Origin: Candidatus Obscuribacter sp.
Lineage (GTDB): Bacteria > Cyanobacteriota > Vampirovibrionia > Obscuribacterales > Obscuribacteraceae
Reading direction: 5' to 3'
Assembly (NCBI GenBank): GCA_021772095.1
Contig: JADYXR010000033.1
Span: 62,001 to 126,000, forward strand
DNA: 64,000 bases
Positions 25,074-33,333 of this stretch are shown here, piece after piece (positions within the stretch are counted from its first letter, which is position 1; each line of letters starts with the position of its first letter). The translations under genes were made by a program, and so were the position numbers. The notes beneath the pieces were generated by a model. That model ran no database searches, was not told the DNA's origin, and saw only the letters and a list, made by a program, of their open reading frames with translations.

Positions 25074-27662
25074 CTAAATGGTGCCTTTTTTGTGATCGAG
25101 TTTGATGATAGGTCGTTTGGACTGGAAGCGTTTGATGTCGAGCGGTGTGATGTACGATTCTTCGGGAAGGCGCAGCAATAACAAGCGCGGCATTTTTGCG
25201 ATAAAATCGAGGCCCACACCTGAGATTTTGTTGTCGCCTTCAATCACGAGGTGGGAAATAATTGACTTCGGAAATTCTGCGAACGCGGAATCGGAGAGTT
25301 CACAGTCGAGTAGCGCTAATCTTTTGATGTTTTGCATTGCGCAGATTTGTTTGATGGCGCTGCCTTCCAGGCATGGTCCCATGAATCTTAGTACAGAGAG
25401 ACTCGGCATTTTGGACAATTTCCGGATGTCGTCCGGGTTCATAAATTTGTGGCGCACGATGGTGAGGGTCGTGAGCGATGGCATTTTTGAAATTGCCTCG
25501 AAATGCTTTGATTCAAGCCGATCTCCGTCGAGAGCCAAATTCGTGATAGTTTTTTTTGAAGTGAGTTGCTGGAAGAATTGAAAATCATACGGCTTAACGG
25601 TTGCACCACCAAGAGCGGCAGTCAAATCATCTCTGGTGCGACCGGCCATGTAGAAACTGTCTTTCAATAAGAAAATTTGCAAGGCTGGAAGTTTCGCCGC
25701 CTCTGCAAAACATTCATCTTTCAGTTTCCGTAATTCGAAAAGTGATAGCTGAATCAAATTAGGACAACCGCTTAAGTGAGCAATTCCTGCACCCGTAAAA
25801 CTCGGGTTCCTCGCGATGATTAGTTTTGCCAGACTCTTTTGATTCTTAAGAAATACGAGCGAATCATCTTGAAGATCGCAAGCCTCAATTGTTAATGCGG
25901 TCAGTGGAATGTTTTGGAACATTCGCAGAGCGTGTCCGGTAAACCACTTTGTATTCGTTATTTGCAAATCTCTGATGGTATTCATCTTCCCGACCAGGGT
26001 CAGACCGCCGGTATCGAGAAAGGTGTTATCGAGGTGAAGACTTTCTAGCTTTAATCCCAAAAGTTTTCGGGCGCCTTTTTCGCTTATTTTGCAGCGTATC
26101 AGTCGGAGATGCTTGATGCCAGGTCTGCTTACAAGCTGATCCAACGATTTATCACTACCAGATGTTACCGCGGCACGGTCACCTCTGAAGAAAAAATCCT
26201 CCCTGTCGACGAGTTCATTAGTCCATTCAACAGTTTGTTGGGGCACCAAAACTTTACTCTCACGCATCAACTTCACAGGAGCTTCTTGATGGTGGCTGAA
26301 CGGAGACAGGCGGTTGAGAAGAACCGCACCAACTCCCACACAGAGGGCGCCTATACCGCAGAATAATATCGCAGATTTTAACCTACTTCGAATTGGCGGT
26401 ATCGGGGCACTGTCTATAGTGTCAATGGCAGGATCGAATATCCGTGGTTTGACCACTTCAATGGCGGGAGAATGGACGATTATGCTTTCCAGTTCGGACT
26501 CGAGTTCTTCCATGGACTGAATTCGTTGATCCGGTTGTTTAGCCAGACAATGGAGAATGAGACTTTCGATTTCCTCGCTAAATTCCAGCTCGGGTTGCAC
26601 CTGCAAAAGTGGTATCACTGGAAGATTACGGTGCATGTTCAAGGTTTCAAGAGCAGTTTCGCCGAGGAAAGGTGGATTGCCCGTCAATGCTTCGTAAAAT
26701 AAGCAACCAAGTGAATAAACTTCAGAGCGGGCGTCGAAGGGCTTGCCTTCTAGTTGCTCGGGCGCCATGTAAGGCGGTGTGCCGACCAGAACGGTCTTGT
26801 TTCCTAACGGCGATTCGACACCTTTTGAAGATGCGACGCCGAAATCAATTAGTCGAACCGTTTGCCGTTTTGGATCTTCGACGCCGTCGATGATGATGAC
26901 ATTGGAACTTTTTATATCGCGATGATAAATGCCTTTGCTGTGCGCGTGGACCAGCGCCTGAACCAGGTCCAAGAAGAGCAGCAGTGCTTCGTTTTCCGGA
27001 AGCGGTCCGTTGGCGTCGATCAGACGTTTCAAACTAATCCCTTGAAGGAACTCCATCACCATATACGGTGCACCGCCACGCGCGGCACCAAAGTCGAAAA
27101 TTTTTATGATGTTTGGATGATTTAATCGACTGGTCGCTTGCGCTTCTTTTTGAAACGACATCAATTCGTTTGCAGTAACCGTTTTAAGGCACTTGATTGC
27201 AATTTCCTTTTGAAGAACTTTATCGACCGCTCGATAAACAATCCCGGAAGCGCCTCTTCCGATTTCCGCGAGGGCGCGATATCTGTCAAGCGGAAAGCTG
27301 TCTTCGTCGACAGAAATTGTTTGATCCGCAGGCCCAAGCCCAACAAACTCTCCGTCCTCGAAAGCTTGTGTCGTGTCTTGAATGCTTTTCGGATTCGGGG
27401 TCGCAATCGGTTTGCGAGTGGCAATCGGACTGGGCGTTTCGCATGCGCACAGGTCACTTCGAAAGATCCATTGCGTCAAACTGCCGACGCGACCAGAACC
27501 AATTCGTTTGTTGCATTCAGTGCAAAGTAATATATGTTCGCCCAGCGAATCATCTTGCGGATCGAATTTTAATTCGTCGCACTGACAAATGGAAATCCAC
27601 TGCGTGATGCTGCCGACTCCAGCTTTTCGCTTTTCCATTCCACATTTAGAACAGGTTTCCAC
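25074..27662 (-). CDS. Ser/Thr kinase with two N-terminal Cys4 ribbons, TM helix and LRRs
   Basis: An 862-residue protein. Two tandem ribbons open it: C4/C7 with C26/C28, and C47/C50 with C72/C74. Each encloses the shared core GS(I/L)TQWI and they probably bind zinc. The Hanks-type kinase domain (about 128-385) has a glycine loop GRGASGIVY, an invariant Lys in AIKCLK, YHRDIKSSN, LIDFGVA and APEQLEG, and looks fully active. A transmembrane helix near 430-450 (LFCGIGALCVGVGAVLL) leads to a leucine-rich region (500-862) with units of about 24 residues, presumably outside the membrane. It would signal from an outside ligand to the cytosol. The N-terminal ribbons make it unlike common bacterial kinases. 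Confidence 0.85.
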   Translation of the reverse strand: METCSKCGMEKRKAGVGSITQWISICQCDELKFDPQDDSLGEHILLCTECNKRIGSGRVGSLTQWIFRSDLCACETPSPIATRKPIATPNPKSIQDTTQAFEDGEFVGLGPADQTISVDEDSFPLDRYRALAEIGRGASGIVYRAVDKVLQKEIAIKCLKTVTANELMSFQKEAQATSRLNHPNIIKIFDFGAARGGAPYMVMEFLQGISLKRLIDANGPLPENEALLLFLDLVQALVHAHSKGIYHRDIKSSNVIIIDGVEDPKRQTVRLIDFGVASSKGVESPLGNKTVLVGTPPYMAPEQLEGKPFDARSEVYSLGCLFYEALTGNPPFLGETALETLNMHRNLPVIPLLQVQPELEFSEEIESLILHCLAKQPDQRIQSMEELESELESIIVHSPAIEVVKPRIFDPAIDTIDSAPIPPIRSRLKSAILFCGIGALCVGVGAVLLNRLSPFSHHQEAPVKLMRESKVLVPQQTVEWTNELVDREDFFFRGDRAAVTSGSDKSLDQLVSRPGIKHLRLIRCKISEKGARKLLGLKLESLHLDNTFLDTGGLTLVGKMNTIRDLQITNTKWFTGHALRMFQNIPLTALTIEACDLQDDSLVFLKNQKSLAKLIIARNPSFTGAGIAHLSGCPNLIQLSLFELRKLKDECFAEAAKLPALQIFLLKDSFYMAGRTRDDLTAALGGATVKPYDFQFFQQLTSKKTITNLALDGDRLESKHFEAISKMPSLTTLTIVRHKFMNPDDIRKLSKMPSLSVLRFMGPCLEGSAIKQICAMQNIKRLALLDCELSDSAFAEFPKSIISHLVIEGDNKISGVGLDFIAKMPRLLLLRLPEESYITPLDIKRFQSKRPIIKLDHKKGTI

Positions 27663-28049
27663 AAGAAATTATCCGACCCGCAACCAACGCATCGCCCAGC
27701 TCTATACTACTAGATCCGGCACGCCCTCAGGACTGCGGTCCATTTTTCGTAATCTGAAAAATCTAAATATCGATTCAAACTTTCCCAGATCACAAAACTG
27801 AATTTATCGAATGAAGAAGTAAAAGGATGTTTTCGCCGAGAGAACCACCGAAGATTCAGCTCAGATTTTTCACCAAGATCGCTATCGCCTGTAAACGCCA
27901 GTGCTTGCAAAACACGCAGATCGGTATAAATTTTTAGCGCTTGTGAAAACGCTAGCGGTTTGTGAAAAAACAGTGAGCGGAAGATGTCCGTGCCGTTTGT
28001 GGCACCACGCACATGCTTCCGCTGCACTCTCTCTCGTTCGAGAAAATTC
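27663..28049. other. Intergenic gap of 387 bp
   Basis: I see no supported gene. A minus-strand frame is open through the whole gap and into the rhodanese gene (27710-28246), but every in-frame start lies inside the rhodanese gene and none has a ribosome site. Confidence 0.4.
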
Positions 28050-28466
28050 TTAGCCGCAGGATGAAGTTCCGCAGCTGCTCTTGGTGTGCGTTCCTTCCAA
28101 TGGAAGATCGGCAGCCACGTATTCATCGAATCCGCCGAACAACTCTTTGACTTGATGTCCCTTTTCTGCCAACAAAAGCGCGGCTTTGGTTGCGAGGTGA
28201 CAAGTGATGCCGTAGCAATAAACAACAGCAGTCGTATCTTTCTCAATTACTTCGGTGCTTTTTTGAAGCTCTTCGTAGGAAACGTTGATCGCTCCTGGCA
28301 CGTGGCTTTTGGCGAACAATTCAGGCGTGCGCAAATCGATAACGGTCAGAGGCTCTTTAGCTTCGAGCGCATATTTCAGACCAATTGGTCCGTATTCGAA
28401 AGCGAGTTTGTTCTGGAAATACTGAACGGCTTGAGTCGTATCTTGTTTCGTTAATGTAGTAGTCAT
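28050..28466 (-). CDS. Rhodanese-domain protein
   Basis: A 138-residue single-domain protein. Rhodaneses move sulfane sulfur using a catalytic Cys. The domain has VIDLRTPELFAKSHVPGAIN and an active-site loop VVYCYGITCHLATKAA, with the Cys at the expected place. The loop form CYGxTCH is common in rhodaneses controlled by sulfur-sensing regulators. It ends in SSCGTSSCG, which adds two Cys. I place the start at 28466, with AGGAG seven bases upstream; the upstream frame to 28529 has no such site. It is divergent from the HxlR gene and likely controlled by it. Confidence 0.87.
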   Translation of the reverse strand: MTTTLTKQDTTQAVQYFQNKLAFEYGPIGLKYALEAKEPLTVIDLRTPELFAKSHVPGAINVSYEELQKSTEVIEKDTTAVVYCYGITCHLATKAALLLAEKGHQVKELFGGFDEYVAADLPLEGTHTKSSCGTSSCG

Positions 28467-28590
28467 TGTGATTCTCCTAGCCTTACAAAGGCAACACAGC
28501 GCTGCAACGCCTACGAGCGGCTGTTGCAACTTTCATGCCTTCAGCTTAGAATGGTCAGTATCAATTCGCAAGTAGCCACCGAAAAGTGCT

Positions 28591-28628
28591 GTAGTATCCA
28601 ATAAGGTGTGTAGTATCCTCACGGATAC
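28591..28628. promoter_or_regulatory. Operator-like repeats between rhodanese and HxlR genes
   Basis: GTAGTATCC occurs twice (28591-28599 and 28610-28618). An inverted repeat GTATCC-TCAC-GGATAC lies at 28613-28628, just before the HxlR ribosome site. HxlR-type regulators bind such dyads and often repress their own gene. A possible rhodanese promoter (TTGCGA, 17 bp, TAAGCT on the minus strand) lies on the other side. Confidence 0.6.
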
Positions 28629-28640
28629 CAAGGAGACGTC

Positions 28641-29003
28641 GTGCCAGCCAAATTAGAATGCCCAATCATGTCGACAATGGCCATGATTTCAGATAAATGG
28701 AAGGTCTTAATAATCTGCAAACTTCGCGGCGGCACGTTGCGCTTTAGCGAGTTGATGCGCGCTTTACAAGGCATCACGCAAAAGGTTTTGACAAGCCAGC
28801 TTCGCGAACTCGAAGATGACGGTCTGGTGTCGCGAAAAATCTACGCGGAAGTGCCACCACGGGTGGAGTATTCTCTGACGCCGCTTGGCGAAACGCTCGT
28901 TCCGGTTTTGAACAAATTAGAGGAATGGGCTCAGGTGCATAATGAAGAATTGACGGAGGCGCGTGAGAAGGCGCTCCTTAAGAACGGTCGAAAGACAGGT
29001 TAA
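28641..29003 (+). CDS. HxlR-family transcriptional regulator
   Basis: A 120-residue winged-helix regulator. The HxlR signature is present: CP near the N-terminus, ISDKWKVLIICKLRGGTLRF, LMRALQGITQKVLTSQLREL and a wing PRVEYSLTPLGETL. The single Cys near residue 7 could sense oxidants, electrophiles or reactive sulfur, as in other family members. The start is a GTG with AAGGAG upstream. It is divergent from the rhodanese gene. The paired sites between them support control of both genes. Confidence 0.9.
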   Translation: MPAKLECPIMSTMAMISDKWKVLIICKLRGGTLRFSELMRALQGITQKVLTSQLRELEDDGLVSRKIYAEVPPRVEYSLTPLGETLVPVLNKLEEWAQVHNEELTEAREKALLKNGRKTG

Positions 29004-29105
29004 ATTCAAACAAAAAAACTCAGGGTTTTTGACGGATGTTTAACCGTTGAGCAACATTAGACTGTCATCTTAGAGTGATAGAGACAGCGCAACTCCTGGT
29101 GCCAT

Positions 29106-31676
29106 ATGACAGATTCGCCTTTTAAGGAAGAGACTAAAGAGAAGACGATTCTTCGCGCCGATGCCGCGGTCGAAGCGCTGGATGCGGACGACGTGGACGG
29201 TTCTGTCGATGGACGTTCGATCAATGCGCAACGTATCGTTGCCGGCGACGTGCACTCGGAGAGTTCTCAAAGTGTCGAGTCAGATCTTGAATCTTCCAAT
29301 GGGTTTAAAAGTGTCGAACCAGAGCCTGGGTCTTCAAACAGAGAATCAGATAACGACTATTCCAACGGATCCAACAGTGCCCAAACCCGCAGTGAGACTT
29401 CCAGGGATTCTAAAAGTATTGATGCCAGCGCGAAGAGTTCCCAAAACATCGATCCGGAAGCATTGCCCGATCTTGGTGAAAGATTCGAAGTCATAGCCCG
29501 CATCGGTCGCGGCGGGATGGGGTCGGTTTACAAAGTTCGAGATAGAAACATAGACGCGATTCTTGCGGTCAAAGTTTTGCAGCCCAATCTCGTGCAGGAT
29601 CAGGCGGCGTTAAAACGGTTCGAGCAGGAGGCTGAGGCCGCGCGCAAACTGAGCCATCCTAATTTGGTGTCTGTTTACGATCACGGCACCACTGACGATG
29701 GTGCACCATATATAGTGATGGATTATCTCGAGGGTCGCGCCTTAGCAGATATCCTCAACGACGCTCAGACACTGGAGTCCAGACGAGCGATCAGAATCTT
29801 CAAGGACATTTGCGAAGCTCTTTCGTATGCGCATAAACAAGGTGTGATTCACCGAGATATCAAACCGACAAACATCATCGTAACCGACGTGGGCCTGGCG
29901 ACAGAACGCGCTCATATTGTCGACTTCGGCATTGCCAAAGTTTTGCCGAGCGCTAATCGGGAAACGCACGATCTGACTCAGACCGGCGAAATCTTCGGCA
30001 GCCCGCACTACATGAGCCCTGAGCAATGCCTCGGTTTTATGCTCGACAATAGATCAGATATCTACTCACTGGGATGTTTGATGTATGAAGCCTTGACTGG
30101 AGCGACTCCGTTTGACGGAGCCAATCCGATACAGGTTGTCGTAAAACATATGAATGAACAGCCGGCGGAATTTTCGCGAGCGGCGAAAGTGGACAAGCTT
30201 GTAGAGAAGCTTGAGAACGTGGCTATGCGCTGTCTAGACAAAGAAAAAACTGAGCGTTATCAAAATGTCGACGATGTAATCAACGATCTCAATGCCATTG
30301 AAGCTGGAAAATCGGTCGCCAAATATGCGCAAAACGCGCGAGTCAAGCCAATGTTCACGAAGCGACAAACATTGGGCATTCTGGTCATCTTCGTTGGTGT
30401 CACTATATACGGTACCATCTTTTCGATGACGGTCAATTCGGAATTCGGCGGAAGAATACTCGGCGGCCTGATAACTCTCGTATGCCTCGCTGGCGTTTAT
30501 GTCTTCTATTCAGCAGCATTGGAAGTTTTCAAAAAACGAATAAAAGTTTTGACCGAATCAAATGCCTGGCGCATTTTGCTGCTTCTCAGCCTGGGCACCG
30601 GCAGCTTGACTGCTGCTCAATATCCAACACTGGTCCTGGTCGGCTTCAATCATTTTCCTCGCGAAGAAATTGTGCGGCAATTGTTCTTCGGCATTGGTAT
30701 AGTTCACGTCTTCGCGCTGATAAGCTGTGCCATAGCCGGTCTTGGCTGCCTGTTATTTAGAAGTCCGAAGAAATTCAATCCCCTGACGTTGGCTGCAAAA
30801 TACGTTGCGGTCGGAGCAGCGATCACGATGTTCTGCGGATTTGTGGTGCCGGAAGAAACCGGAAAAGTGCTGACCACGCTGGCACGCGCGTCTACGCACG
30901 AACAGCCGGTAATAGCAAAAATGTTGCACCAGACGGCTTACCAACTGGGAAAAGATAAAAACAAGTTCAGCGCCAAAGATCATCTCAGCAGTATCGCTGA
31001 GCTCGATCACACACTGGGTAACCACGAAGCTGAGCTCGCCTACTACGAAAAGATTGGCGAAGATTCGAGCGAGACCTACCGTCTTCCCGATCTCGCTACT
31101 CGCTTCAAGACTCACAATCAGCCGGTGAAGGCGATGATGTTGATAGACAAGGCCGTGACTGCTGCCCGCGATCGAAAAGACGCCACCGACCTGGCGCGCA
31201 CACTGTCCATGCGTGCCCAGTACCATCAAGAGCGCAATGAATTGAAAGCGGCCCAAACGGATCTGAGAGAAGCCATCCAGGCGCAGCCCCGAATGGAAGA
31301 AAATATGCGCAGCCTGGCAAAACTAGACTGTATCCTGGGCGATTTCAACGAAGCGTCGCAACTAATGGAAAAGGTGTGTGAAGTCTCCGGGCTCTATGCG
31401 ATCGAAGATAGAATTCTCGCCGGGATTCTGGCAGATCACCTCGGCAACATAAAGCTTGCCAACTCTCATTACCAGGCGATTGTCGACCAGTTCCAACGCG
31501 ACAAATCGACGCGCAGCCAAACCATTACTCAATATGCAATTGACAGGCTAGGTCTGCCGCTTCGCGCCACCTACGACCAAAAACCAATCCGTGACGAAGA
31601 CAAGGCAAGTTTTCTCGTGCAACTCGGAATCGAAAAATCGAAGCTTCCGATAAATTGGTCGACTGCAAAGCCATAA
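29106..31676 (+). CDS. Ser/Thr kinase with TM helices and TPR-like C-terminus
   Basis: An 856-residue protein. The first 120 residues are Ser/Asp/Glu-rich and disordered. A Hanks-type kinase domain follows (about 125-395) with GRGGMGSVYKV, invariant Lys in LAVKVLQ, HRDIKPTN, IVDFGIAK and MSPEQC. Several hydrophobic helices (about 425-465, 485-525, 530-550 and near 575) place it in the membrane. The last 250 residues are helical repeats of TPR type, for example LARTLSMRAQYHQERNELKA and NHEAELAYYEKI. The kinase motifs are complete, so activity is likely. It precedes two further kinase genes on the same strand. Confidence 0.85.
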   Translation: MTDSPFKEETKEKTILRADAAVEALDADDVDGSVDGRSINAQRIVAGDVHSESSQSVESDLESSNGFKSVEPEPGSSNRESDNDYSNGSNSAQTRSETSRDSKSIDASAKSSQNIDPEALPDLGERFEVIARIGRGGMGSVYKVRDRNIDAILAVKVLQPNLVQDQAALKRFEQEAEAARKLSHPNLVSVYDHGTTDDGAPYIVMDYLEGRALADILNDAQTLESRRAIRIFKDICEALSYAHKQGVIHRDIKPTNIIVTDVGLATERAHIVDFGIAKVLPSANRETHDLTQTGEIFGSPHYMSPEQCLGFMLDNRSDIYSLGCLMYEALTGATPFDGANPIQVVVKHMNEQPAEFSRAAKVDKLVEKLENVAMRCLDKEKTERYQNVDDVINDLNAIEAGKSVAKYAQNARVKPMFTKRQTLGILVIFVGVTIYGTIFSMTVNSEFGGRILGGLITLVCLAGVYVFYSAALEVFKKRIKVLTESNAWRILLLLSLGTGSLTAAQYPTLVLVGFNHFPREEIVRQLFFGIGIVHVFALISCAIAGLGCLLFRSPKKFNPLTLAAKYVAVGAAITMFCGFVVPEETGKVLTTLARASTHEQPVIAKMLHQTAYQLGKDKNKFSAKDHLSSIAELDHTLGNHEAELAYYEKIGEDSSETYRLPDLATRFKTHNQPVKAMMLIDKAVTAARDRKDATDLARTLSMRAQYHQERNELKAAQTDLREAIQAQPRMEENMRSLAKLDCILGDFNEASQLMEKVCEVSGLYAIEDRILAGILADHLGNIKLANSHYQAIVDQFQRDKSTRSQTITQYAIDRLGLPLRATYDQKPIRDEDKASFLVQLGIEKSKLPINWSTAKP

Positions 31677-31782
31677 CGCTAAACTCAAAAAAGCTCATAG
31701 ACTTAAGTTAAATAAGCGTATCGGTTCGTCGATAAGGGAATAAACCTTTCATCAGGACCTGTGGAGCGATTTCAAGCCAAAT

Positions 31783-33333
31783 ATGGAACCACCAGCTCGG
31801 ACACAGCAACCGCAACAGAAGAGCAAAACTTACGTCATTCCGTATCTGCCCGTCCCGCACCGGGTCGGTCTTTCTATTGCAGGCACGGCCGTGATTCTGG
31901 CGGTGTCGTCACTGATCGGTCTGGTGCTCTGGAAGTTTATGCTGCTCCCGGAAACCATTGTGCAGTGGTGTATCGTGCTTGGTGCGATCTCGATGGCGTC
32001 GATTGCAATATTTCTTCTGCTTGAGAAACGATTGTCCAAGAATGTCTCAATCATGCTGCGCGAGGACGGGATTACATTTCCGTTTATGTTTAAACCAGAT
32101 CTTTTGTTTCGACCGACAAGAGATTGGTGCGACATTGCGCACGTGCTGGTCGGTTCGATGATTTTGCGAGAACCGAAAGGTGCGTATGAATTCGAACTAG
32201 AGAAAAGCAAAGACAATCGCAAAATATTTGTCTACTTCAAATCCGGTGGCCATGCCTATATCGATTTGAAGCGAATGTCGAAAAAAGGTGCTGAGCTTTT
32301 GTTCGTCGCGCTTGAATCTCATTGTATAAACTTCAGCAGATCGCCTCAGTTGAGAGTCGATGGCGATGACGATGACAATCGGCGCTTCATTCCACAACAT
32401 CCAAACGAACTCGAACGAGAAGCTCCGAAGAGCTTCACTGAGTTGTGGGAACAGGAAATGCAGGATCACTTTTCGGCGACAAATTTTGTGCCGCTTCGCA
32501 AAGGCAAGCTGCTGAGAAACGGTCGTTTACACATTCTCATGCAAATCGCAGCAGGCGGTCAGTCGGCTATTTATCTTGCCGAAACTCCGGAAAAAGATTT
32601 GAGAGTGGTTAAGGAAGCCAATCTTCCGCCTACTCTGGATGACAAATCGAGAGAGAAAGCTAAAGAACTTTTCGCCAGAGAAGCGACAATTTTGCAAGGT
32701 CTCTCGCATCCCAAAATCGCAAAAGTGCTCGACTACTTTGTCGAAGACGGCAGAGATTATTTGATTTTGGAGTTTGTCCCCGGTCATACATTGCGGCAGC
32801 TGGTGCGGCAGAACGGTCCAATGCCGGAAGAAGAAGTGTTGACGTACGCACTTCAAATCGCTGAAATTTTGGAATTTTTGCACGAGCAGTCACCGGCGAT
32901 TATTCACCGAGATATCACGCCGGACAACCTGGTTCTTCGCGAAGATGGGCAGATTGTGGTCATCGACTTTGGCGCAGCCAACCAGGTTTTAGGCACCGCG
33001 ACCGGAACCTTGATCGGCAAACAAGCTTACATCGCGCCGGAGCAATTTCGCGGACGTGCTGTTGTGCAAAGCGACCTCTACGGCCTTGGCGGTTCGATGT
33101 ATTTCATGCTGACCGGCAGCGATCCCGAAGCGTTGTCGACTTCCAATCCGCGCGCAATCAACCCTGACATATCGCCTGGCGTGGGCGATTTGGTCGCCCA
33201 GTGCACTGACATCGATGTTATTCATCGAGTTGCTAATGCAAAAACGCTGTATGAAAAAATCGAGTGCATTATGGAAAATGGTGGCGGGGTGGCTGTCACT
33301 ACCAGCGGTGCCGGTAGAGAGCCCACAGCATGA
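31783..33333 (+). CDS. Membrane Ser/Thr kinase (first of a paralogous pair)
   Basis: A 516-residue protein. Two transmembrane helices (about 28-52 and 60-80) come first. A beta-rich module with a PH-like look follows (about 90-185, with LREDGITFPFMFKPDLLF and WCDIAHVLVG). The kinase domain is at 240-500, with GGQSAIYLA, invariant Lys in RVVKEANL, HRDITPDN, VIDFGAAN and IAPEQFRG. All catalytic residues are kept, although 'HRDITPDN' replaces the common HRDLKPxN. It overlaps the next kinase gene by 4 bases (ATGA), which indicates coupled translation. The pair probably works together, perhaps as a heterodimer. Confidence 0.83.
   Translation: MEPPARTQQPQQKSKTYVIPYLPVPHRVGLSIAGTAVILAVSSLIGLVLWKFMLLPETIVQWCIVLGAISMASIAIFLLLEKRLSKNVSIMLREDGITFPFMFKPDLLFRPTRDWCDIAHVLVGSMILREPKGAYEFELEKSKDNRKIFVYFKSGGHAYIDLKRMSKKGAELLFVALESHCINFSRSPQLRVDGDDDDNRRFIPQHPNELEREAPKSFTELWEQEMQDHFSATNFVPLRKGKLLRNGRLHILMQIAAGGQSAIYLAETPEKDLRVVKEANLPPTLDDKSREKAKELFAREATILQGLSHPKIAKVLDYFVEDGRDYLILEFVPGHTLRQLVRQNGPMPEEEVLTYALQIAEILEFLHEQSPAIIHRDITPDNLVLREDGQIVVIDFGAANQVLGTATGTLIGKQAYIAPEQFRGRAVVQSDLYGLGGSMYFMLTGSDPEALSTSNPRAINPDISPGVGDLVAQCTDIDVIHRVANAKTLYEKIECIMENGGGVAVTTSGAGREPTA

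Noticed and set aside
24902-25243. 113-codon minus-strand ORF across the 22-23-bp array
   Set aside because: It overlaps the kinase 3' end in another frame, and its sequence only mirrors the repeat (Arg/Cys-rich, ERRLC-like). No ribosome site.
27710-28246. 178-codon minus-strand ORF running into the rhodanese gene
   Set aside because: All possible starts are inside the rhodanese gene in another frame, and the part within the gap has no domain or ribosome site.
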